Of a stretch of DNA of 5,086 nt, positions 1 to 5,086 are shown piece by piece. Both the position numbers and the translations under genes were made by a program. Each line of letters begins with the position of its first letter. The first letter of the stretch is position 1. The notes under the pieces were generated by a model. That model saw only the letters and a program-made list of their open reading frames with translations. It did no database searches and was not told the DNA's origin. The DNA is from JAWOGN01 sp046496815 (GTDB taxonomy: Bacteria; Desulfobacterota; DSM-4660; Desulfatiglandales; Desulfatiglandaceae), in NCBI GenBank assembly GCA_046496815.1, contig JAWOGN010000168.1, positions 1-5,086 of the forward strand, given 5' to 3'.

Positions 1-3000
1 CGTACAATTCTCAATGAAATGTCAGACGGGTATCATGAGGTGGATCTGGCCGGTAACTTCACTTTTTTCAACGAGGCCTTTCTAAATCTCTTCGGCTATA
101 GCAGAGATGAAATGATGGGTGCGAATTTCAAACACTATGCCGCTGAAGAGGCAATAGCCAAAAAAGTATATCGCCTTTACAACGAGATGTACAAGTCCGG
201 GGTCCCGATCCAAAACTGCGAATGGGATATCATAAGAAAGGATGGGCAAAGGAGAACCCTTGAATTTTATGCTTCTGTTTTGAGGGATTCAGCCGATATG
301 CCCACCGGCTTCCGCGGTATCGTCCGTGATATAACAGAGCGGAAGCGGGCCGAACATAAATTGCGCGAAAGCGAACAAAAATATCGCTTTATGACAGAGC
401 AGATGAATGATGTGGTCTGGACCACAGATCTGGAAATGCGGATTACCTACATCAGTCCATCTGACGAGCGAATCCTGGGCTTCACCCCCGAAGAACGCAT
501 GGAACACACCCTCGTCGACATGCTGACTCCTTTTTCACAAGAAAAAGCCATGGAGGCCATATCAAAGGAATATGCCATTGAAGAAACAGGAAGCGCCGAT
601 TCTCGTCGATTTGTCAGTATCGAGCTGGAGTACCGGCACAAGGATGGTTCAACACGATTGCTTGAGACTCTTTTTGCAGGTATTCGTGATGATGAAGGTC
701 GCCTGATAGGACTGCACGGCGTATCACGCGATATCACCGATCGTAAACAGGCGGAGATAGCGCTTCGGGAAAGCGAACAGCGCTTCAAAACAATTATACA
801 AAATTTGCCCGGTGCTGTTTTTGCCCATGATCTTGAAGGCCGGTTGCTGTTTGTCAATAAAACCGCCTCCGCCAACACAGGCTATTCAGAGCAGGAACTG
901 CTTGCGATGGCTGTGGCCGATATTGACTCGGGCGACTTTACCAAAGATGACAGGCATCAATTATGGCATGGCCTTAATATTGGGGGGTCCAAAACGATCC
1001 ATTCGATCCATACCAGAAAAGACGGCTCAAAATATCCTGTGGAAATCCATTTAAACGCCATTTCTTTAGACAATCAGCCCGTAATACTGCCGATAGTAAT
1101 TGACATCACCGACCGCATCAAAGCGGAAGAAAAATTTCGAAAAACATCCGAAAAATTACAGGCGATGCTAGACCACAGCCCGCTGCTAATAAGTGAGTTC
1201 GACACAAACGGTTGTTACAGGGTGGTGAATCCTGCTATTGAAAGATTTTTCAATCTGACTTCATCCGATTTGATTGGTAAAACCTTTCACGAACTCCTGC
1301 CGTCAGATACAGTAAAAATTTTCATGGAGCGAATCAAAAAAGTCGTAAGCACGGGTGAATCCGTTACCGTGGAAGACTATATGTCCAGCCAAAAGGGTGC
1401 GTTATATCTCAACACGACGTTATTCCCCCTGTTTGATAGTTCGAGAAAAGTAAGAGCCATCGGTGCTATCGCCCATGACATTACAGAGCGCAAACAGGCC
1501 GAGGAGTCGCTTGCGAGGCAACTGCGATTTGAGAAGGCTGCTGCTGCGGCCTCAAGGTGTCTTTTGAGCGCCGAGATTTCGGAGGCGAGCGTGAACGAAG
1601 CCCTGACGCATCTTCTTGAAGCCTCCGGTGTTTCGAGGGTCTATATCTTCAAGAATTTCAACGATCCTGACGACGGTCTTTGCTTAAGACAGATTTTTGA
1701 AACGTGCGCGCAGGGGGTGTCGTCCGAGATTGAAAATCCCCTCTTACAGTATTTTTGTTATGCTCAAGGCTTTGAGCGCTGGCGTGAAGTTTTGTCCCAA
1801 GGTAACGCCATCCAAGGGGATGTGCGTCACTTCCCCCATAAAGAACGGGACTTTCTGGAATCGCAGGGAATTGTCTCTATTTTGGCCCTTCCCATCTTTG
1901 TCGAGGGGCGGTGGTGGGGCTTCATCGGTTTCGACGAAACCCGCCAGCCGCGTAACTGGGCGGATATGGAGGTGGCGCTTCTGCGGACGGTGGCGGAAAT
2001 GCTCGGGGGTTTCTTTGCGCGCAAGCAGTCCGGGGAGATACTGGCAGCCAGCGAAAGGCGTTTCCGGGAGATTCTGCAGAACGTGGCGACAGTGGCCGTG
2101 CAGGGCTATGCCATGGATGGCACGGTACGTTACTGGAACCGTGCCTCGGAGACATTCTACGGCTATACCGCAGAGGAAGCTTTCGGTCGAAATCTACAGG
2201 ATCTTATCATTCCCCCCGAAATGCGCGACGAAGTAAGAGAGGAGATTCGCCGAATGGCTGATACCGGCGAGGTAATGCCGGCTTCCGAACTGTCGCTGAT
2301 GCGAAAGGACGGCTCCCGTATTCCGGTCTATTCCTCCCACGCTATCGTTCAGGTTCCGGGAGAGGGCGCAGAACTTTACTGCATCGACATTGACCTTACA
2401 GATCGGTTGCGGGCGGAGGCGGAAAAGGAAAGGCTCCAGGCCCAGTTGGCCCAGGCACAGAAAATGGAGTCCGTAGGCAGGCTGGCAGGCGGCGTTGCGC
2501 ATGACTTTAATAACAAGCTTGCAATTATAAATGGTTATGCCGAACTGGCCATGGAAGCGATTGACCCTTCAGACCCCATCCACGAAACCATCCAGGAAAT
2601 TTACACCGCAGGGAAGCAATCCGCCGGCATCGTCCGGCAGCTCCTGGCTTTCGCCCGGAAACAAACCATCAGTCCGGTGATGCTTGATTTAAACGATACC
2701 ATTTCCGGAATGCTGAAAATGCTGCAGCGCCTGATCGGCGAAAACATTGATCTTGCATGGCATCCCGGCAAAAATCTGTGGTCCGTGAAGATAGATCCTT
2801 CCCAAGTGGATCAGATCATGGCAAATCTTGTTGTAAATTCACGGGATGCCATATCCGATGTGGGCAAGTTGACGATCGAAACAGACAATATAGTGGTCGA
2901 TGAAGATTATTACAGGAACAACCCGGAGGCAATTCCCGGGCAATACGTAATGCTGGCAGTCAGCGATGATGGCTGCGGAATAGAAAAAGAGATCAATGAA

Positions 3001-3588
3001 CAACTCTTTGATCCTTATTTTACGACCAAGGAAGTTGGAAAAGGAACCGGCTTGGGTCTGCCCACAATATATGGCATTGTGAAACAGAACAAAGGCTTTA
3101 TAAACGTATACAGCGAGCCCGGAGAAGGGACGACCTTCAAATTGTATTTTCCTTCCCATGAAGAGGCAATATCCTCTTCGCATTCCGCGAAAGAGTCCAC
3201 CGGCCAAATCCCAACAGGAACGGAGACTGTTCTGGTTGTCGAAGATGAAAAGACGATACTGCAAATGTCAAAGCAGATGCTTGAAAGGCTGGGTTATAGC
3301 GTTGAGACCGCCGGAAACCCGTCTGAGGCATTGCAGATTTCCGAAGAATATGAGGGAGCAATACACCTTTTGATAACCGATGTGATCATGCCGGAGATGA
3401 ACGGCCGGGATTTATCATCCCAACTGATCCAAACCCAGCCTGGCATTAAAACCCTTTACATGTCGGGCTATACAGCCGATGTGATCGCCCATCACGGGGT
3501 GCTTGATGAAGGGGTGGAGTTCATCCAGAAACCATTTTCTTTGAAAGATCTGGCGGTAAAGGTTCGGGAAGTGCTTAACCAGGAATAG
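1..3588 (+). CDS. Hybrid sensor histidine kinase, multi-PAS/GAF with C-terminal receiver (5' partial)
   Basis: This gene encodes a signalling kinase that autophosphorylates on histidine and passes phosphate to its own receiver. Residues are numbered from window base 1, whose frame is open. An ATG at base 19 is only an internal Met, because the PAS core already begins before it, so the N terminus is missing. In order I see: PAS1 (about 1-115), PAS2 (122-248), PAS3 (256-372), PAS4 (378-497), a GAF domain (503-675), PAS5 (682-803), a HisKA helix with the H-box AHDFNN (His834), and HATPase_c (about 930-1050). The ATPase has an N-box with Asn942/Asn946, a G1 box DDGCGIE (989-995), and an F/G2 region ending GKGTGLGL (1013-1020). 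The receiver (1074-1190) has acidic residues Glu1081/Asp1082, phosphoacceptor Asp1127 in DVIMPEMNG, Ser1155 and Lys1177. Four of the five PAS units end in DIT[ED]R, and PAS5 ends in DLTDR. No membrane segment or DNA-binding domain is visible, so the visible part is probably cytosolic. There is no HPt domain, so phosphate output must use a separate protein, or the receiver is regulatory. The signal sensed cannot be read from the sequence. Confidence 0.96.
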   Translation, partial: RTILNEMSDGYHEVDLAGNFTFFNEAFLNLFGYSRDEMMGANFKHYAAEEAIAKKVYRLYNEMYKSGVPIQNCEWDIIRKDGQRRTLEFYASVLRDSADMPTGFRGIVRDITERKRAEHKLRESEQKYRFMTEQMNDVVWTTDLEMRITYISPSDERILGFTPEERMEHTLVDMLTPFSQEKAMEAISKEYAIEETGSADSRRFVSIELEYRHKDGSTRLLETLFAGIRDDEGRLIGLHGVSRDITDRKQAEIALRESEQRFKTIIQNLPGAVFAHDLEGRLLFVNKTASANTGYSEQELLAMAVADIDSGDFTKDDRHQLWHGLNIGGSKTIHSIHTRKDGSKYPVEIHLNAISLDNQPVILPIVIDITDRIKAEEKFRKTSEKLQAMLDHSPLLISEFDTNGCYRVVNPAIERFFNLTSSDLIGKTFHELLPSDTVKIFMERIKKVVSTGESVTVEDYMSSQKGALYLNTTLFPLFDSSRKVRAIGAIAHDITERKQAEESLARQLRFEKAAAAASRCLLSAEISEASVNEALTHLLEASGVSRVYIFKNFNDPDDGLCLRQIFETCAQGVSSEIENPLLQYFCYAQGFERWREVLSQGNAIQGDVRHFPHKERDFLESQGIVSILALPIFVEGRWWGFIGFDETRQPRNWADMEVALLRTVAEMLGGFFARKQSGEILAASERRFREILQNVATVAVQGYAMDGTVRYWNRASETFYGYTAEEAFGRNLQDLIIPPEMRDEVREEIRRMADTGEVMPASELSLMRKDGSRIPVYSSHAIVQVPGEGAELYCIDIDLTDRLRAEAEKERLQAQLAQAQKMESVGRLAGGVAHDFNNKLAIINGYAELAMEAIDPSDPIHETIQEIYTAGKQSAGIVRQLLAFARKQTISPVMLDLNDTISGMLKMLQRLIGENIDLAWHPGKNLWSVKIDPSQVDQIMANLVVNSRDAISDVGKLTIETDNIVVDEDYYRNNPEAIPGQYVMLAVSDDGCGIEKEINEQLFDPYFTTKEVGKGTGLGLPTIYGIVKQNKGFINVYSEPGEGTTFKLYFPSHEEAISSSHSAKESTGQIPTGTETVLVVEDEKTILQMSKQMLERLGYSVETAGNPSEALQISEEYEGAIHLLITDVIMPEMNGRDLSSQLIQTQPGIKTLYMSGYTADVIAHHGVLDEGVEFIQKPFSLKDLAVKVREVLNQE

Positions 3589-3593
3589 ATATA

Positions 3594-3646
3594 TTGGAAG
3601 GCAGGATCGCCATGATCCTGGGTCGGTCAGAATCTTAGCCTTCCGA
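3594..3646 (+). repeat. Stem-loop just after the kinase stop codon, with nested alternative hairpin
   Basis: Six bases after the TAG stop, TTGGAAGGC (3594-3602) pairs with GCCTTCCGA (3638-3646) over 9 positions, one of them G-U. The helix can continue as AGGAT (3603-3607) with ATCTT (3632-3636) past a bulged A3637. Alternatively, AGGATC (3603-3608) pairs with GATCCT (3614-3619) as a nested hairpin with a 5-base loop. The two inner pairings exclude each other. No T-run follows, so this is not a standard intrinsic terminator. It could protect the 3' end of the kinase mRNA or belong to a larger structured RNA. Confidence 0.6.
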
Positions 3647-3655
3647 GCACATAAC

Positions 3656-3714
3656 ATTGCCACAGAATACTATATTCCCGGGCATCCTGAAAGTTGCACC
3701 TTGATTCTGGCAAT
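3656..3714 (+). repeat. Imperfect long-range inverted repeat (11 paired bases)
   Basis: ATTGCCACAGAAT (3656-3668) pairs with ATTCTGGCAAT (3704-3714) across 11 positions, with a 2-base bulge (CA) on the left arm. The 35-base loop includes the palindrome CCCGGG. It begins 9 bases after the previous stem-loop. An 11-pair match of this kind is less likely by chance than a short dyad, but I cannot show that it folds or is transcribed as a unit. Confidence 0.5.
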
Positions 3715-3717
3715 CCT

Positions 3718-3759
3718 CTTTGGCCCGACAATCGCATTACTGGCTGGAAATAGCCAAAG
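3718..3759 (+). repeat. Inverted repeat CTTTGGC/GCCAAAG with a competing inner hairpin
   Basis: CTTTGGC (3718-3724) and GCCAAAG (3753-3759) are a perfect 7-base inverted repeat with a 28-base spacer. Inside it, TGGCT (3741-3745) and AGCCA (3752-3756) form a perfect 5-base hairpin with a 6-base loop that shares bases with the right outer arm, so only one can form at a time. It starts 4 bases after the preceding inverted repeat. Confidence 0.45.
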
Positions 3760-3768
3760 CCTTCCCTT

Positions 3769-3788
3769 AAGATTTTTATAAGAATCTT
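3769..3788. repeat. 20-base near-perfect palindrome AAGATT...AATCTT
   Basis: The 20 bases are AAGATTTTTA followed by TAAGAATCTT. Nine of ten positions match as a palindrome, with one T/G pair. As DNA it could be a binding site for a dimeric regulator; as RNA it would be a weak AU-rich hairpin. The same six-base arms recur at 4078-4093 upstream of selO. Confidence 0.45.
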
Positions 3789-3920
3789 TGCTAATCATAT
3801 TAAGACGAACTGCAGCGCAAAATGAGGTTGATCGCAAGTTCGGCCAAGCAAGAGACGCTTCGGACTCGGCCGGGTGATGTGCAAGCTGGCAAGCATCGCT
3901 GAAAGCCGGTCATGGTCACC

Positions 3921-3941
3921 TTCCTGGTAATGAACCTGGAA
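3921..3941 (+). repeat. Hairpin directly upstream of the terminator
   Basis: TTCCTGGT (3921-3928) pairs with ACCTGGAA (3934-3941) around a 5-base loop. Seven pairs form with one T-T mismatch. Its last two bases overlap the foot of the terminator stem, so the two helices would stack or compete at the edge. Confidence 0.5.
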
Positions 3942-3974
3942 AGCTGGCTCAAGGCCGCTTTTTTTGGGCTTTTT
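3940..3974 (+). terminator. Intrinsic (Rho-independent) terminator, + strand, two alternative stems
   Basis: AAAGC (3940-3944) pairs with GCTTT (3957-3961), and GGC (3946-3948) pairs with GCC (3954-3956), leaving a bulged T3945 and a 5-base loop. A run of seven T (3959-3965) begins at the stem foot. This is the standard layout of a factor-independent terminator. A second, exclusive stem, GCTCAA (3947-3952) with TTGGGC (3964-3969) including one G-U pair, is followed by five more T (3970-3974). It would end transcripts reading in from the left: either the kinase mRNA with a 3' UTR of about 370 bases, or a separate small RNA. It also insulates selO from the kinase gene. Confidence 0.75.
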
Positions 3975-3994
3975 AATCATTTGCGTATCTTGAG

Positions 3995-4018
3995 TCCAAT
4001 TGGAAGCCCTCTTCAGGG
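3995..4018. repeat. Two adjacent small dyads
   Basis: TCCAATTGGA (3995-4004) is a perfect 10-base palindrome. Three bases later (CCCT starts at 4007), CCCT pairs with AGGG (4015-4018) around a CTTC loop. They lie roughly 80-100 bases upstream of the proposed selO promoter. They could be regulator sites, but dyads of this size occur by chance, so the call is tentative. Confidence 0.25.
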
Positions 4019-4077
4019 ACGACCGGGGTTATCCGTTGAACTCTGAAACAAGTTTTTCGGGCAATCCTGCTTTTAAA

Positions 4078-4093
4078 AAGATTTTTCAATCTT
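4078..4093. repeat. AAGATT-TTTC-AATCTT dyad just upstream of the selO promoter
   Basis: AAGATT (4078-4083) and AATCTT (4088-4093) form a perfect 6-base inverted repeat with a 4-base spacer, ending 4 bases before the proposed -35 box. The arms are identical to those of the 20-base palindrome at 3769-3788. Read on the minus strand it has a GAAA loop and is followed by TTTTT, so it could also be a weak AT-only minus-strand terminator, though no minus-strand gene is seen. Confidence 0.4.
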
Positions 4094-4097
4094 ATTC

Positions 4098-4126
4098 TTG
4101 AAATGAAAAACGGATTGGGATTTAAG
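4098..4126 (+). promoter_or_regulatory. Putative sigma70-type promoter of selO
   Basis: TTGAAA (4098-4103, five of six matches to TTGACA) is separated by exactly 17 bases from TTTAAG (4121-4126, four of six matches to TATAAT). The region upstream is AT-rich. Transcription would start near 4133 and give a leader of about 33 bases before the selO ATG. The -10 box is weak, which may indicate a regulated or modest promoter. Its position after a terminator and before a lone gene supports the call. Confidence 0.5.
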
Positions 4127-4154
4127 ATCCAAAAATTTGCAATCGCCTTCGGTC

Positions 4155-4160
4155 AGGAGG
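4155..4160 (+). promoter_or_regulatory. Shine-Dalgarno site of selO
   Basis: AGGAGG lies 5 bases before the ATG at 4166. This full-strength site fixes the selO start, since the protein alignment to the family also begins close to this Met. Confidence 0.85.
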
Positions 4161-4165
4161 ATTCT

Positions 4166-5086
4166 ATGACACTCAATAGCAGGCAAAACCACCCGGACGC
4201 GGGGTGGCAATTCGATAACACCTATGCCCGGCTGCCGGAGGCTTTCTACGCCCGGCTCGACCCTGTTCCGGTTCGTGAGCCGAAACTCGTGGTCTTTAAT
4301 GGTGATCTGGCACGGACTCTCGGGCTGAATCCCGATGCCCTAAAAGGCCGGGAGGGCGCCTTTATCTTCTCTGGAAACATTCTCCCGCAAGGAGCCGAGC
4401 CTCTTGCCCAGGCTTATGCGGGGCATCAATTTGGCTCTTTTACCGTCTTGGGCGACGGAAGAGCGATTTTGCTGGGAGAACACGTGACACCCGAAGGGAA
4501 GCGTTTTGACATTCAGCTCAAAGGCTCGGGCAAGACCCCGTTTTCAAGACAGGGGGACGGTCGGGCGCCCCTGGGGCCTATGCTTAGGGAGTATATTATC
4601 AGCGAGGCCCTTCATGCCCTCGGGATACCTACGACCAGAAGTCTTGCTGTCGTCACCACGGGGGAGCCGGTGTACCGGGAAACAGCCCTTCAGGGGGCGA
4701 TTCTCACCCGAACGGCATCCAGTCACCTGCGCGTGGGCACTTTCGAGTATGCAGCGGCAAGAGCCAATCCCAAAGAGCTCCGTACCCTGGCCGATTACGC
4801 CATCCATCGCCACTTTCCTGATTTGACAACGGATACAAATCCATATCTTTCCCTGTTTGCTGAAGTTTTGGAAGGCCAGGCATCCCTTGTGGCCGGATGG
4901 ATGCTTGCTGGCTTCATCCACGGCGTAATGAATACAGACAACACGGCCCTTAGCGGTGAAACCATCGATTACGGCCCCTGCGCATTCATGGACGCTTATG
5001 ACCCGAATACCGTCTTTAGCTCCATTGATATCCAGGGCCGATATGCTTACGGCAGACAACCGCAGATCGTTCAGTGGAACCTTGCC
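4166..5086 (+). CDS. selO: SelO/YdiU protein adenylyltransferase, N-terminal 307 codons (3' partial)
   Basis: SelO has a kinase-like fold but binds ATP in a flipped orientation and transfers AMP to Ser, Thr or Tyr of target proteins; in known members this is linked to redox homeostasis. The frame is open from ATG 4166 to the window end, with no frameshift. The N terminus (WQFDNTYARLPEAFYARLDP) and the motifs AGHQFG (85-90), LGDGR (95-99), LKGSGKTPFSRQGDGRA (118-134), GIPTTR (153-158), YRE (170-172), SHLRVG (186-191), HGVMNTDN (252-259) and DYGP (268-271) are family hallmarks. From memory of the Pseudomonas syringae enzyme, the active-site residues map with a constant offset of six: Arg99, Lys119, Glu142, Arg182, Arg189, the catalytic base Asp258, and the metal ligands Asn259 and Asp268. 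All are present, so the enzyme is probably active. Family members are about 480-500 residues, so roughly the last third lies outside, including the C-terminal Cys/Sec position. It has its own promoter and ribosome site and is probably a single transcription unit or the first gene of one. Confidence 0.96.
   Translation, partial: MTLNSRQNHPDAGWQFDNTYARLPEAFYARLDPVPVREPKLVVFNGDLARTLGLNPDALKGREGAFIFSGNILPQGAEPLAQAYAGHQFGSFTVLGDGRAILLGEHVTPEGKRFDIQLKGSGKTPFSRQGDGRAPLGPMLREYIISEALHALGIPTTRSLAVVTTGEPVYRETALQGAILTRTASSHLRVGTFEYAAARANPKELRTLADYAIHRHFPDLTTDTNPYLSLFAEVLEGQASLVAGWMLAGFIHGVMNTDNTALSGETIDYGPCAFMDAYDPNTVFSSIDIQGRYAYGRQPQIVQWNLA

Larger units (their letters stand above)
3589..4165. other. 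577-base intergenic spacer, no gene, rich in inverted repeats
   Basis: I find no convincing coding sequence here on either strand. The longest frames (61 codons on the minus strand at 3795-3980, and a 17-codon + strand frame near 3821) have no clear ribosome site and no recognisable protein signature. The left part (3594-3788) is nearly filled by four consecutive inverted repeats. The middle (3789-3920) shows only weak dyads, such as GATG-TGC pairing with GCA-CATC around 3872-3898. A terminator sits at 3940-3974. The right part (3975-4165) is AT-rich and holds small dyads, a promoter and the ribosome site of the next gene. I saw no tRNA or rRNA pattern. Confidence 0.75.

Noticed and set aside
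19..21. ATG at 19 as the true start of the kinase
   Set aside because: The frame is open to base 1 and the six preceding codons already match the start of a PAS core, so this Met is internal. I see no Shine-Dalgarno sequence in the few bases before it.
3594..3646. Intrinsic terminator directly after the kinase stop
   Set aside because: The stem is good but no T-run follows it. It is kept as a stem-loop, with the terminator placed at 3940-3974.
3680..3698. Sigma54-type promoter (GG...GC elements) in the spacer
   Set aside because: The GG and GC elements are 14-15 bases apart rather than the required 12, and no better match was found nearby.
3656..3759. Integron attC site or insertion-sequence remnant with terminal repeats
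   Set aside because: The inverted repeats lack the conserved attC core sites, and there is no transposase fragment or flanking target duplication that I can see.
3795..3980. 61-codon minus-strand frame in the spacer
   Set aside because: No recognisable protein pattern, no clear ribosome site, and it overlaps the terminator hairpin. Its lysine-rich start comes from the T-run of the terminator read backwards.
4544..5059. 171-codon minus-strand frame opposite selO
   Set aside because: It lies entirely within the strongly supported selO frame and its translation shows no family pattern. It is a shadow frame.
1..5086. Kinase and SelO as parts of one new signalling or defence system
   Set aside because: They are separated by 577 bases, a terminator and a separate promoter, and both belong to widespread families. 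Co-orientation alone is weak evidence.

Overview
The window looks like an ordinary chromosomal stretch of a Gram-negative bacterium. A sulfate-reducer-like Desulfobacterota (deltaproteobacterial) source is my best guess, from the very long multi-PAS/GAF hybrid kinase with an AHDFNN-type H-box, the mid-range base composition and the style of the SelO protein. This is an inference from gene style, not from a marker gene.

Layout: positions 1-3588 hold the 3' part of one very large hybrid sensor histidine kinase gene on the + strand. The reading frame is open from the first base and the window starts inside a PAS domain, so the true start lies upstream. The visible part reads PAS-PAS-PAS-PAS-GAF-PAS-HisKA-HATPase-REC. 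Positions 3589-4165 are a 577-base stretch with no convincing gene. It is rich in inverted repeats: four consecutive stem-loops or dyads from 3594 to 3788, a strong intrinsic terminator on the + strand near 3940-3974, further small dyads, and then a sigma70-like promoter and a good Shine-Dalgarno site. Position 4166 starts a second + strand gene that runs off the end of the window: the N-terminal 307 codons of SelO (YdiU), a pseudokinase-fold protein adenylyltransferase (AMPylase), with its key active-site residues present.

How they work together: the two genes point the same way but do not look like an operon, because a terminator and a separate promoter lie between them. The kinase would sense intracellular ligands, redox state or other signals through its sensor domains and pass phosphate from His834 to its own Asp1127 (numbered from window base 1), then probably to a separate HPt or regulator not in this window. 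SelO would modify proteins with AMP, a role linked in the family to redox stress. A functional link between the two is not supported by the sequence.

I see no mobile element, CRISPR array, tRNA, rRNA or clear new defence system. The part least explained by known features is the structured spacer at 3589-3975, which could be a long 3' UTR or a small RNA ending at the terminator.
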